Below, in pieces: positions 16,677 through 27,400 of a stretch of 64,000 nucleotides of DNA. The stretch lies in the NCBI RefSeq assembly GCF_002886185.1, contig NZ_KZ614146.1:3527495-3591494 (forward strand), given 5' to 3'. Within the stretch, counting starts at the first letter, position 1. Each line of letters opens with the position of its first letter. A model generated the notes under the pieces. The model saw only the letters and a list, made by a program, of their open reading frames with translations, made no database searches and had not been told where the DNA came from. This DNA comes from Salipaludibacillus neizhouensis. GTDB taxonomy: Bacteria; Bacillota; Bacilli; Bacillales; Salisediminibacteriaceae. The translations under genes were made by a program, and so were the position numbers.

Positions 16677-18050
16677 CTAATGATCATGATTTTCCGTCTC
16701 CGTGCCATGATCATGGTCTATTTCAGTAGGTGGTGAGGTCGTCGAGAGCATCCCTGCAAAAACAAGAGAAACAATTACCAAAATCAGTTCCAGTCTTAAT
16801 CCCCAGACTAATGCTTTTAATTGTTGTTGTTTATCTTGCATTCCTCTGAGTTTTTTAAGATTAGGTAGCCAAACGAATCGATGAAAAGCAGCTACGATAA
16901 TCGCTATAACAAAGAATCCTATTTTCCATAAAAGAGTTTCTCCGTAAACACTAGCAAAAAGATTTTCCATCGAACCTACTAATCGATAGCTTAACCATAG
17001 TCCACTTGCCGACAGCAAAATCACGGAAGTTAGGGCAACCTTGGAGAACTTTCGCAAACGCTTATGAAACAGCATCATCAAGTCGGGTTCACTTGGTAGT
17101 GTAAAGGACATTACCGTGAAACCAAGTAGACCACCGATCCAAATGACGACCATACTCATATGCATATAGTGACTAACTACTTCACCAAAACCTGTAGCGT
17201 GACTCGTTACCGTAAAACTACCTAGAAAAACTAGCAAAAGTAAGGCACTTAGCCATTTAGACAGAGACAAAAATGTTAATCCAAAAAGCAGTAAAAAAAG
17301 TAATGGACGAAGGATAGCCATCCACCCGATTACAGATGATATGACAATAGATTCAGCTGACTGCCACATTAACTGCAGATCTTCCCCCTCCATAAATTGA
17401 CGGGCACGCCAGAAAACATGACTCATTCCAGACATAGTAAACAACAGAAATCCTGAAAAATAAAGTCGTCTTTCCGTTCTTAACGAAGGATAATCTTCTA
17501 AGCTCTCCTTTCGCTTCCAAAAATGATATATAAATACATACCAACTCGCAATAACTACAAATACTAGGTTCTCTAACACTCTTAAAATGGAAAGAAAGCC
17601 ATCACGCTCACTTGAAGGAACTACCTGTTCTTCTGCTTCCGCACCAATAGTTACGGTATCCTCCGGTAACTGTTTAGGCAGTTCTTCGCCCACCGAAAAT
17701 CGAAAAGATCCTTCAGTGATATGAGAGTCCAAGGCAAGCACTTGCCAGGAAACATGATACCTGTCATTCTCAAGTTCAGGTATGAGTAGAACGAGAGAAT
17801 TGTCTTCTTCCCCCGACAACAACTCACCTTCCATCACGTCACCGTCTCCATTTTTGAGTTTTATCTGACTGATCGCTGTATCAATCGGCTCGGAGAATTG
17901 CACTTTTATTTCAGTTGGTGATTCTTCTAACTGCGTTTCTTGAGAAGGTGATGACTGAGTTAAATAAGCATGCGCTTCCCCAATCATTGGGCTCGTAAAA
18001 AAGAAAATGACAAGAATATATAGTATGAATTTGATTTTCCCCACCGTCAC
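16677..18050 (-). CDS. CopC/CopD-domain copper protein (YcnJ-like)
   Basis: 457 residues. A signal peptide ends at GEAHA, leaving the mature CopC domain (about 27-125) with an N-terminal region LTQSSPSQETQ and the family motif QVLALDSHITEGSFRFSVG. A linker is followed by about eight membrane helices of the CopD type, and the tail is histidine-rich (DHDHGTETENHDH). In B. subtilis YcnJ the same fusion takes part in copper acquisition, so copper import or handling is likely. The recorded GTG at 18050 is only 3 nt from GGAG; the next GTG at 18044 is better spaced at 9 nt. The frameshifted DUF4198 gene lies directly upstream in the same operon. Confidence 0.85.
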   Translation of the reverse strand: MTVGKIKFILYILVIFFFTSPMIGEAHAYLTQSSPSQETQLEESPTEIKVQFSEPIDTAISQIKLKNGDGDVMEGELLSGEEDNSLVLLIPELENDRYHVSWQVLALDSHITEGSFRFSVGEELPKQLPEDTVTIGAEAEEQVVPSSERDGFLSILRVLENLVFVVIASWYVFIYHFWKRKESLEDYPSLRTERRLYFSGFLLFTMSGMSHVFWRARQFMEGEDLQLMWQSAESIVISSVIGWMAILRPLLFLLLFGLTFLSLSKWLSALLLLVFLGSFTVTSHATGFGEVVSHYMHMSMVVIWIGGLLGFTVMSFTLPSEPDLMMLFHKRLRKFSKVALTSVILLSASGLWLSYRLVGSMENLFASVYGETLLWKIGFFVIAIIVAAFHRFVWLPNLKKLRGMQDKQQQLKALVWGLRLELILVIVSLVFAGMLSTTSPPTEIDHDHGTETENHDH

Positions 18051-18086
18051 CCTCTCCTTACTATCTTGGCTTCGCCTAGTTATCTT

Positions 18087-19072
18087 CTATCTTCTTAAGC
18101 GTAAAATTAGTAAGGTAATTAGTCCAAATCCCAGTAAAACCGTGAAGTGGAAAAATGGATTACTTAATACACGCCTGTTATCAGGTTGATTTTCGATGTC
18201 AGCGTTCGCCGATTCGCTAGCAATGTTTGTGTCACTATTTTCTGTGATCGCTTCTTCTTCATGCCGTTCATATCTTCTCCGTTCTGAACTGCAAACGTCA
18301 TCGTTGCTTCATAGTTTAGAACGTTATACTCTTCTCCCTCTCCTTCTGTTTCTTCACTGGCACGAAGTAAATAGTAATCCGCTGGTCCCGAGGTGAAAGA
18401 GATCATTCCTTCCTCATCCGTCAAAAAGACTTCAGATTCAGAGGTGCTCCTTCGAACGAGCGTCACTTCCTCCTCTTGAACAGGGCTCCCCTCTCTTGCA
18501 AGTTGAACTTCGACAGTCTCCTCTGGCATTAATGCTACTGGGTTAAATTGAGGAAGAAACTCTGCTCGATCCTGTGTTACCTCTTCTCCGAAGCCATCCA
18601 TCCCTTTCGCCTCATGAAAAGTTGGAACATCACTTACTGCCGCAAAAGATTTAGCACTTCGAAGCGTTCTGCTACTCGTTTCTCCTTGTGAAAAAATACT
18701 GTCGCTTTCTCCGGAAATAATATATATCCCTGTGTCTATAGCGGAGAAAGATGCTATATGATAATTATTTACTCCTGAATCGCCTTCATCAGATTCATCT
18801 AGCTCCCCTGTGTAAAACAAAGTACTCGTAACGTCCACTGCTTCTCCTGCTGGTGTATGAACATTTACTTTTGTATTATCTTCGTTCCAATTTCCTTCAA
18901 TGCGATAACTTCCATGATCATTAGAGTGATTTCCAAACAATAACTCAATGTAAATATTTTCTTCCGGTTCTACGATCGTTGCGTTCGTTTGTGTCCATCC
19001 ATCGTGCGCCTTTACTGGCTCAGCTGTTCCAATCACTAATAATATAAAACTTAATAAAATAATTTTTCGCAT
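18087..19072 (-). pseudogene. DUF4198-like exported metal-associated protein, frameshifted before its membrane anchor
   Basis: Start at ATG 19072, 10 nt after GGGAGG; a longer in-frame TTG overlaps that site. A signal peptide ends at KAHDGW, and the mature part contains GNHSNDHGSY and the beta-rich DUF4198 fold. The uninterrupted frame runs to 18164 and ends with a basic tail MKKKRSQKIVTQTLLANRR. In another frame from about 18265, the same DNA reads RHEEEAITENSDTNIASESA, then LSNPFFHFTVLLGFGLITLL and an arginine-rich end, stopping at TAG 18087-18089. That is a typical acidic linker plus C-terminal transmembrane anchor. A one-base indel near 18265 therefore removes the anchor; either a real mutation or a sequencing error. 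Confidence 0.7.
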
Positions 19073-19162
19073 TTGATTGTGACCTCCCAAAGTTCTATAC
19101 TCTAATAACGAAATAATGGAGAAAATGGATCACAAAGTGTTGAAATAGTTTTATATGCTAAA

Positions 19163-19198
19163 TTAAACCCTCTAATCCTAAAGGATTAGAGGGTTTAA
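19163..19198 (-). terminator. Terminator of the monooxygenase/reductase operon
   Basis: A perfect 16-bp inverted repeat (19163-19178 with 19183-19198) around a TAAA loop. It is just downstream of the minus-strand gene ending at 19268. Confidence 0.8.
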
Positions 19199-19267
19199 TG
19201 GTTAACATCTATTTATAACTTTAAGTCTCTTCGGATTTCAATCAAATCTAATTTCAACAACAAACGA

Positions 19268-19834
19268 TCAAAAATCGTACTCTGCCTCTTTATCTTCCCG
19301 AACTTTTTTAAACGTTTCGGTTAACACTACCGTGTCTTCTACAAGCCGGTCAAGTCGGTGTAAAACATCGTCATTCACAATTTCTTTTTGATGAAAGTCC
19401 CGTTCCTCTATGAATACGTATGTTTGTACAATCTGTGCTTTCATATAAGACAAAATAGGTTTGAGTTGGAGATCCGCCACTAAATAGTGCTTCGGCGAAC
19501 CAGCCGTCACGAGCATACTCACGACCTTGTCCTGAAAGGCATTGACGGGAAGTAAATCAAATATGTTTTTTAAAGCAGCCGGTATTGAGGCTTGAAAAAT
19601 GGGTGTTCCAATAATGATTGCATCTGCCTCCATGATCGTTTTGGTAACAAATCCTGTGTCACCTTCATAGTCCAAAAAATTACGACCATCACTAAACTTC
19701 ACGTCATAATCAGCTAAATCAATCAGTGTCATTTCCAAGTCGGGATACTTCTCTGTCAGAGCCTTTTTCGCAGAATTCATAGCGATTCTCGTTTTAGAAC
19801 CGACGATAGATCCTGATAAACCAACGATTTTCAT
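19268..19834 (-). CDS. NADPH-dependent FMN reductase
   Basis: 188 residues with a flavodoxin-like fold: IVGLSGSIVGSKTR near the N-terminus (FMN phosphate loop), ADAIIIGTPIFQASIPAALKN (flavin-contacting loop), and LVTAGSPKHYLV. These match the SsuE/YwqN-type FMN reductases. It is the second gene of an operon, starting 11 nt after a luciferase-like monooxygenase. The reductase would provide reduced FMN for that partner, as SsuE does for SsuD. Family assignment is firm; the oxidised substrate is unknown. Confidence 0.88.
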   Translation of the reverse strand: MKIVGLSGSIVGSKTRIAMNSAKKALTEKYPDLEMTLIDLADYDVKFSDGRNFLDYEGDTGFVTKTIMEADAIIIGTPIFQASIPAALKNIFDLLPVNAFQDKVVSMLVTAGSPKHYLVADLQLKPILSYMKAQIVQTYVFIEERDFHQKEIVNDDVLHRLDRLVEDTVVLTETFKKVREDKEAEYDF

Positions 19835-19845
19835 AGTAACACCTC

Positions 19846-20904
19846 CTACTTTTTAGCCGTATACTTTTTAATTGCCGGTAAAATTTCTGTGCCAATTAAA
19901 TCCAGGTTTTTCTTAATGTTATCCATCGGCATTCCACCAAAGTCAATCTGCGCAATGTAACGTTGGTGACCAAACATTTCGTGCTGATATAGAATTTTCT
20001 CAATGATCTCCTGCGGACTGCCGATATTCATAATGTTATGTGGATCGACACCCTGAGCGAAATGTTGCTTTGGAAAACCTTGTCCGTTTGTTCGCTTCAT
20101 TCCTTCATTAATATGGGGGTACAATTCTTGTAGCGCCTGCTGCGAGGTTTCCGCAGCATAGAAGAAACCAGCTGTTGCTATTGGCAGCTCTGATGGGTCA
20201 TGCCCGCCTGCTGTTGCCGCTTCCCGATAAGCATCTACCGTCCGCTTGAAAACAGAAGCCGTGCCACCTAAATGGGCCATGAACATTGGAACACCCGCGT
20301 ACCCAGCTTTCATCGCACTAGCAGGAGTTCCGCCAACCGCACGCCAAATTGGCATAGACCCGTTTACCGGTCGTGGAAGCACCCTAGCGTCCTTTAGCGG
20401 AGCGCGGAATTCACCGCTCCAATTCACAACTTCTTCTTCATTTATCTGCCTTAATAAATCAAACTTTTCCTCATATAACTCTTCGTAATTACGAATGTCA
20501 TACCCTAATAAATCAAAGAGACCTACTCTGGAGGCACGACCGGCAACGATCTCTGCTCGACCTTTTGAGATCAAATCAACCGTTGCAAAATTTTCATACA
20601 CCCTTACAGGATCGGAAGTACTGATAATCGTCGAAGAGCTGGCAATCTTTATTTTTTCTGTCGCCTGAGCAATCGCTGAAAGAACAACAGCGTGCGCCTG
20701 CGTTGCAAAATATTCTTGATGACTCTCTCCTACACTAAAAAAATCAACGCCTGCCTGCTCAGCCAGTTTTGCGTAATCGATGATTTCATGTATCCGTTCC
20801 TGTGCAGAAATCCTTTCCCCGGTTGCAGGATTTGGTAAATGATCTCCAAGTGTATAGATACCAAATTCAAGTCCTTTACTTTCATCAATGCGATATTTCT
20901 TCAT
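19846..20904 (-). CDS. Luciferase-like (LLM class) flavin monooxygenase
   Basis: 352 residues, the usual LLM length. Motifs are FGIYTLGDH, EQAGVDFFSVGESHQEYFATQ, IKIASSSTIISTSDPVRVYENFATVDLISKGRAEIVAGRAS and GGTPASAMKAG, placing it in the bacterial luciferase-like superfamily. These FMNH2-using oxygenases cleave C-S bonds or oxidise ketones, amines or herbicide-like substrates. The next gene is an FMN reductase, forming a two-component system. It starts at ATG 20904 after an AAGGTGG site. Its long upstream region contains an inverted repeat (21034-21049) that may bind a regulator. The substrate cannot be read from sequence. Confidence 0.87.
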   Translation of the reverse strand: MKKYRIDESKGLEFGIYTLGDHLPNPATGERISAQERIHEIIDYAKLAEQAGVDFFSVGESHQEYFATQAHAVVLSAIAQATEKIKIASSSTIISTSDPVRVYENFATVDLISKGRAEIVAGRASRVGLFDLLGYDIRNYEELYEEKFDLLRQINEEEVVNWSGEFRAPLKDARVLPRPVNGSMPIWRAVGGTPASAMKAGYAGVPMFMAHLGGTASVFKRTVDAYREAATAGGHDPSELPIATAGFFYAAETSQQALQELYPHINEGMKRTNGQGFPKQHFAQGVDPHNIMNIGSPQEIIEKILYQHEMFGHQRYIAQIDFGGMPMDNIKKNLDLIGTEILPAIKKYTAKK

Positions 20905-21502
20905 TTTTTATCCACCTTTCTTTTCATAGTTATTCATGCCATTTTTATTCGAACTGAATTATCTCTATTTTCTTATATAAGGTTTTCTTCTCAATTCAAT
21001 ATCTTTTTTCTTAACTCTAGGGTACAAAATTTTAGTTGTCATAACAACTATTGTATACTATTTGATTCATCGAACCCAGAAAGCAAGGTTAAACCAAAGG
21101 TCCCAACATACCTTGCTTTATAGAATTACTCTCAGCGAGTAACTTAAAGACTGTCCATCGATGGATAGATGAGTTTTAGAGAGTCGGATGTTCCATAGCT
21201 AAATGATCTTTATTCCATGCAGTCTCCTAATAACCTTATTATCTTAAGATTTTGTTTTTAGATCGGAATCAATTTAATGACAGTTCATCGCATTCTATGC
21301 GAGCTTAATATCAATTCGAAAATACTATCTTCAGTGATAAATCAAATTAGAACTTGAAAGACGATCGTCCAATCGTTTCCTCAGGCCATTTGTTAATTTT
21401 ATTAACATATCTTATATGTTTGGTTAATTTACAGATCATTTTGCCTCTATTATCTTCGGAAATGATAGAGTACCAATATATAAGATAGTTTTAAGGAGGT
21501 CG
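20905..21502. other. Intergenic region with short palindromes
   Basis: About 600 bp between divergent genes. AGTTGT-CATA-ACAACT (21034-21049) is a perfect short inverted repeat of MarR/Rrf2 style about 130 bp before the monooxygenase. TCCATCGATGGA (21154-21165) is a perfect 12-bp palindrome. Near 21400-21440, TTAACA, TATATG and TTAATT recur at 11-bp steps, faintly like a Pho box. No gene was found. Confidence 0.3.
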
Positions 21503-21565
21503 GTGTCGAAAACAAATAATAGTTTGTTGATTTTAAACTTTAGGAGGAATATGTATGAAAAGTAA
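21503..21565 (+). CDS. Possible 20-residue leader peptide before the phosphodiesterase
   Basis: A GTG frame directly after AAGGAGG reads MSKTNNSLLILNFRRNMYEK and stops at TAA 21563-21565, overlapping the first codons of the phosphodiesterase. The 3-nt spacing to the ribosome binding site is short. It may be a translationally coupled leader or a chance frame. Confidence 0.2.
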   Translation: MSKTNNSLLILNFRRNMYEK

Positions 21566-23870
21566 AATTAAAGCAATTAATAATGTTGCGATTTCATTCA
21601 CTCTAGCTCTAAGTTTGTTTGCCTTTAGTTCGCAAATTCAAGCTGATCAAGAAGATGTGGAATTGATTAATGAATCATTCAATGAGATCGCTAACGGGGA
21701 AATTCCAGATAATTGGATATTAATTGAGGGTAATGGAAAAGTACAAGATGGTAAACTAGTATTGAGTTCGTCCTCTGCTTCCAGACCGTCTCGCATAGTC
21801 GTACCTATCGACTCTGAATATGGGAACTATACATTTGAAGCTGACATGACCTTCGAATCTTCCGTAGCTGATTCACGCTGGGCATCGCTGATGTATCGTA
21901 TCCAAGATGAGAATAATTATTATCAATTTGCTGCAAGAAAAGGGGCAAGTGCATTGAATGGTTTAGAGTTCGCAAAAAGAATAGAAAATCGATGGGATGT
22001 TTTTCAGACAAACTCATACCATGAAAATTTTCATTATAATAAGAGCTATCACCTTAAAATAGTCGTAAGTCGTGATCGAGTACAGCAATTTGTCGATAAC
22101 GAGTTGGTTATTGATAGTGCTGGAGCTACAGAATGGTTGGATGGTGATATAGGATTCCAGGTAAGCGGATCGAAAGTTCTATTTGATAACGTCAAAGTTA
22201 CTACACATGATGAAGAACTGCCTCCTATCGAAGAATCCGATGCCTTTCTTCCTGATGAAGCCGAGACCAATATGATCAATCCACCTACAATCATTGCTGG
22301 TCCGGAATATTCGGGTGATAGTAGTAAAAGTGCATCATCGTTATTGCTGGTTAAAAGAAATCAAGAAGGACAGCTTGAGGCAAACGATCAGCCTTTAAAC
22401 GAGCAATTAAAACGTATTAAGAATAAAAAGATTCCTGTTCTACATGTTGAACAGGAAGGTCTGCAAGAACAGATCGTACAAAGTTTGAAAGAAACCCAAA
22501 CAACGGATATCCATGTTGTTTCCAGTAACCCGGATATAGTTAATTCCATTAAAGAGATCAACCCGAAAATCCGAAGCGGACTTGTTTATGACGGAAATTC
22601 TTTAAATACTAATGATTTGAGAAATTTACCTTCTGAAGTTCACTCAAGTAAAAGTAAACTTGTGCTGATTCCACAAAAATTGCTGACTCAGGAGATCGTT
22701 CATTATTTACATAATCGAATGGTTGCAGTATGGGGAGTAGGAGCCGATTCATTAGATTCGACTCATGAACTTATTCATACTGGTGTCGATGGTATTGTAA
22801 CGAACCACCCCGAGTATACCGTAGAAGCTTTTAGCCAATTCCCTGAAAATACAATTGTACAACGCCCGATTGTCGCCGCACACCGTGGGGTTCCTTCCCT
22901 AGCTCCTGAAAACACAATGAGTAGTTATCGATTAGCATATGATCTAGAAGCAGATATGATCGAGACAGATATCCATAGAACAAAAGACGGTCACCTCGTC
23001 ACTATTCACGATAGTACTGTCGACCGAACTACAGATGGGACAGGCGCTGTTACCGAGTTGACGCTTGATGAAATTCAAGAACTCGATGCAGGAATCACAT
23101 TCAGTAAGGAATTTTCTGGTGAACATGTACCGACATTTAAAGAGTTTCTTCAAGAGTTCAAAGGAAAAGATGTTGTCCTTTTGGTCGAGTTAAAGGGGAG
23201 TGGTCTCGAGGAACAAGTCAATGAAGAAATCCAAGAAGAAGGTATGATGGATAAGGTTGTCATTCAAAACTTTAATTTAGAAAGCATGAAAAAATTTAAC
23301 CAGATACAGCCCAAATTAGCAACAGGATATTTGTTCTCGGCAGCAGTCCCTGGATCTTATCAAGATAAGTTAAATAATGCAAAAGAGTTGGTCGATTACG
23401 GAACGATCTCGAATGTAACCCTTAACGCAAGTTATGGCAGCCTTTATAGCGAGTTTATTACTTATATGAGGCAAAGAGGTATGTTAAGTCTGCACTGGAC
23501 ATTCCGAGGAGAAGCACCATTTGCTGATAAATTAAGAGCAGGTTTAATTGGACCAATAACCGACTACACACAATGGTTAACACATTCTCCAATTAATCTT
23601 GAATCGCCGATTAAAAAAGTGAATCTAAAAGTTGGAAAGTCTCGTTCTATCCAAGCAAAAGGTTTCTTAAGCTACAGAACTGAAGAAAGAGTAAATATTG
23701 AAACCGAATTGTATGTAACAAACAACAATGGTGTAGTTCGGACGGAAGGGAATAACATTGAGGCATTATCACCTGGTAAGGCACAGGTGTTTATTAAGCA
23801 CACATTCACAATGTTGGGACAGGAATGGAATTTGGTTTCTGAGCCGATTGAAGTCAATGTATCGAATTAA
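21555..23870 (+). CDS. Secreted glycerophosphodiester phosphodiesterase with extra N- and C-terminal domains
   Basis: 771 residues with a signal peptide cleaved near IQADQ. Residues 35-215 form a LamG/DUF1080-like beta domain (ESFNEIANGEIPDNW, RWASLMYRIQDENNYY). Residues 270-425 look like the C-terminal half of a GDPD barrel (VWGVGADSL, HTGVDGIVTNHPEYTVEAF) without a catalytic half. A complete GDPD domain covers about 438-690, with HRG at 443-445, ETD (Glu470, Asp472), IHD (His485) and LLVELKG. Residues 695-771 are a Big2-like beta domain. Secreted enzymes of this kind release glycerol-3-phosphate from phosphodiesters or teichoic acids. The start follows AGGAGG by 7 nt. A terminator follows. 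Confidence 0.87.
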   Translation: MKSKIKAINNVAISFTLALSLFAFSSQIQADQEDVELINESFNEIANGEIPDNWILIEGNGKVQDGKLVLSSSSASRPSRIVVPIDSEYGNYTFEADMTFESSVADSRWASLMYRIQDENNYYQFAARKGASALNGLEFAKRIENRWDVFQTNSYHENFHYNKSYHLKIVVSRDRVQQFVDNELVIDSAGATEWLDGDIGFQVSGSKVLFDNVKVTTHDEELPPIEESDAFLPDEAETNMINPPTIIAGPEYSGDSSKSASSLLLVKRNQEGQLEANDQPLNEQLKRIKNKKIPVLHVEQEGLQEQIVQSLKETQTTDIHVVSSNPDIVNSIKEINPKIRSGLVYDGNSLNTNDLRNLPSEVHSSKSKLVLIPQKLLTQEIVHYLHNRMVAVWGVGADSLDSTHELIHTGVDGIVTNHPEYTVEAFSQFPENTIVQRPIVAAHRGVPSLAPENTMSSYRLAYDLEADMIETDIHRTKDGHLVTIHDSTVDRTTDGTGAVTELTLDEIQELDAGITFSKEFSGEHVPTFKEFLQEFKGKDVVLLVELKGSGLEEQVNEEIQEEGMMDKVVIQNFNLESMKKFNQIQPKLATGYLFSAAVPGSYQDKLNNAKELVDYGTISNVTLNASYGSLYSEFITYMRQRGMLSLHWTFRGEAPFADKLRAGLIGPITDYTQWLTHSPINLESPIKKVNLKVGKSRSIQAKGFLSYRTEERVNIETELYVTNNNGVVRTEGNNIEALSPGKAQVFIKHTFTMLGQEWNLVSEPIEVNVSN

Positions 23871-23907
23871 TTCTCCTCATAGGTAAGGTGAAAAAGTAGT
23901 TTCATGG

Positions 23908-23940
23908 AATCCCTTCTCAACTACTGAGAAGGGATTTTTA
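23908..23940 (+). terminator. Terminator of the phosphodiesterase gene
   Basis: AATCCCTTCTCA (23908-23919) pairs perfectly with TGAGAAGGGATT (23925-23936), followed by TTTA. Confidence 0.88.
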
Positions 23941-24485
23941 TTATAGTTCATCAGCAGCAATATAGTTCAAAATAATCGACCTTTACTAAAATTATTATTT
24001 TCCCTTACCTACCATTCCAAAGGCTTTGTTTCTCGTTAACAGCTCGTGAACCGCTATATGTATTGGATCTATAAAAATAATGTTATACCTGTGCCTTTCA
24101 GCAGTAACTTTTTATTTCGACAGAACCTCAAATTTTGTATGTACCTGGCACAAGACTTTACAAATATCTTAGCAAACTCTAATTTACCAGTTCCAGTGAT
24201 TGTAGAAGAAGTTAAATACTCTAGCGTGACGTTTTACTTTATAAAAAATTCAAACAAACCTTTGAAATGATACGAGTGATTATAAAAAAATACTATATAA
24301 AAGGACAGAAGGATTGGTTTATTGCCCCACCAAAAAGATTTCACCGGGACAATGGTCCTTTTCTGTCTCCATGAGACAGAAAAGGACCAGGAACCACAAA
24401 CAGACATTGTCCATTTGTGACCTGAGCCCAAATTCTTTCTTATGAAATAACAAACTACTTTAGATATTTCTCTTCTCTGTGTTCC
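23941..24485. other. Intergenic region with a perfect 17-bp inverted repeat
   Basis: TGGTCCTTTTCTGTCTC (24353-24369) pairs perfectly with 24373-24389 around a CAT loop. There is no T-run on either side, so it is not a classical terminator; it may be a dispersed repeat or an mRNA-protecting hairpin for the GH3 gene whose 3' end is at 24486. Nothing else was recognised. Confidence 0.5.
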
Positions 24486-27400
24486 TTACTTGTTTCCGGG
24501 TTTTTTACCTTTCCCTTCTTTATCTTTCTTTTCGCTTGCATCAGTCCAGGACAAACTGTCAATTCTTAAATCAGCCTCATTAAATACAACGTAAAGATCG
24601 TGTACCCCTGATATCTTTCTTATTAACTCACCACTTACTTCTTCATAACCCAATTCATTAACCTCAACCTCCGTGTTTTTGGCGGTATATGTGACTGGGC
24701 CTGTAACTGGTACATCAATCACCGCAATAGCTTCACTATCAGGCGAGCCAGCGTGCAATGAGATTTGACCACCCTTTACATTCGTAGCTACATTCGCAGT
24801 TACTTGCTTTACTTTTGAAAGATTGACATTTGGTATAGCCACCCACGATCCAGCTTGCTTAGATCTAACCGCATGGTAACCACCTACAACCTTCTCTTCT
24901 TTTAGACTTGATGCCGTTCTATCCTTTGAAACTTCGTGATAGATTACTTCATTAGAAGCAAAACTATGGTCGAATACATTAAACGTTTTATCTTGTAGAG
25001 TTGCTATTTTTTTGCCATTAACTTTAACTACTTGATCATCTTTAATGTTTTCAGATGATGTTCCTACCATTAACGTATATTGACCTTTTTCCACAATGAA
25101 ATCGCCTAGGTTAACATCCCATACGGCAAAGTCTTCCGGATCAACCTTTAACGTCACAGTTTTTGTTTCACCTGCAGCAATTTGAACTTTTTCAAACGAA
25201 ACCAATTGCTTTTCAGCTGCATATTCACCGTAAGCAGAATCATTGTTCTTTACATACAACTGGACTACTTCAGTTGTATCTACTGTGCCTGTATTTTTCA
25301 CGTTAACCGATACATCAAATGGCTTGTTTTTATTTACATTGGAAGCAACCGTAAAATCACTATATTCAAAGTCACTGTATGATAGTCCATACCCAAAATC
25401 ATACGTTACTGGTGCATCAGTGTACATATAAGTCAACTCTGATTCAATTGGATCAGCGTTGGTCATATCCACAGTAAATCGAGGATCTATATCAGCCAAC
25501 GTTTGTGTATTTCCTTCTGGGATAGAATACTCACTGATCGAAGGTAAAGCAGACATGTCCGCGTACCATGTAGAGCTTAGTCTACCAGTTGGTGCATCAT
25601 CACCATATAAAACTTCTGCCAATGCATATGATTCATATTGACCTGCATATGGCTGGTACACAATTGCGGAAACATTTTCGTTGTTTTGAATTTCATCCAT
25701 ACCCACTGGGAAGCTTGATTTAACTACTACAACTGTCTTTTTGCCTTTAGCGGCAAAAGCTGCAGATACTTTATCAACTAATTCATAATCGACCTCACCC
25801 ATTTCAAGGCTTGAGCGATCATTTCCTTCTCCTGCACTATGACGAGGAATCGCACCAACAAAGACAACTGCGTAATCATCTTCTGTCGCGCGAGCTGCTG
25901 CTGCTTCTCCAACATCCTGAACAACGTGTGTATTGAACTTCACATCGTCTCCACGATTAGTAGCAGTGGCCGCATTTTCCAAAGGTTTATCAGGAACTAA
26001 ACTTCCATCCTCCGTAGTTGTGATAAACCGTCCATTTTCGTAATACCAATTAGCAAAATTTCCACCAAAGCCTGTTTGGTATCCATCTGAGATGATAGAA
26101 ACAGTCTCATCATCATTTTGCTCAATTCGTAGTCTAGGTGGAATCGTACTGGTGTCCCCATCCATTGTCTCTAGTTGCCAATCATTATTAGTAAGATTGA
26201 GAAGCGTGTCATCCGTATTACCTACAGGATCTCCATTTTCTCCTGGTGAAGTTACCCAACGCCCATTTACCATAGACTTTAAACTAGCTCCCTCTTGCCC
26301 CCAATCATATAGTTCGAATAAATGGCCATCATTTTCAGGATTTAGAGTAGCATCCGTAGTTATAAGGTTTGCACCTTCTTCTGCAGCATTCGGATCTGCA
26401 GAGACCGTTCCATCATTTAGTTCAGATGTAAGACCTAGAATTGGCGCTCCAGTCTCGTAAGATACTTTGTTACTGCCAATTTCTTTCATGATAGATAATA
26501 GTGGTGAACTACCAGCATTATCAATATCTGGTGTGGTATTTACAGAATACGTTGTCTTAAATCTAGCATCTGCATATATTCCTGAAACTGCAGCACTTTC
26601 ATCTTTATCTAATGGCAATGCTCCATCATTCTTTAAAAGTACAATACTTTCTTTAGCTGCTCTCAATGCAATGTCTTGGTGGTCAGCATCATTATAGTCA
26701 GAGACTGTATCAGCTACATCCATAGCATCATCAGCAAATGGGTAAAACTTAGGAATCCCATCCTCATCCACTTCATTAAAGACACCTACTCGTACCAATT
26801 GATTAATATGTGAACGAGCCGCCTCAATTAAATCTTCCTCCGTAATTCCATATAAGCCATTTTCCACAGCATTGACTAAATTAAGCACATCATCTGCTTG
26901 AGCTTCTGTGTTAACACTTGGACGTCCTGCTTGTGCATCTGCAAGTATCATTAATACATTAGCGTGTGTTCGATCAACTGCATATTTTGTATCATAACCA
27001 TTACCAAATGAGTTTCCAAACACATGAGCATCCCCACCAAAATCTGGTGAACTATAAGCACCATATTTGGCATTATTATTCAAATGGATTTGATACGGAG
27101 ACAAAATGTTAGGTACACCATTTGTACGACCAAATGAAGTCATTACACCTGACAACGCCCCAGAATTCATACCCTTTAGAGGACTACGTGTTTGATATTC
27201 AAATATAGAACGCGGTCCAGCGCTATTATTTGCTGTTTGACGGAACCACTGTGAATTATAGACTGAATAGTGTTTCGTTCCTACAGCTGCACGCATCCAA
27301 AAACCATCGTCACTTTCAGGTTGGTCCGTTCCTCCAAGACCGGCAGCCATCGTGTCTATCATTTCTCCTGCCATGTAAGCATCCTCAGAGAAGCCTTCGT

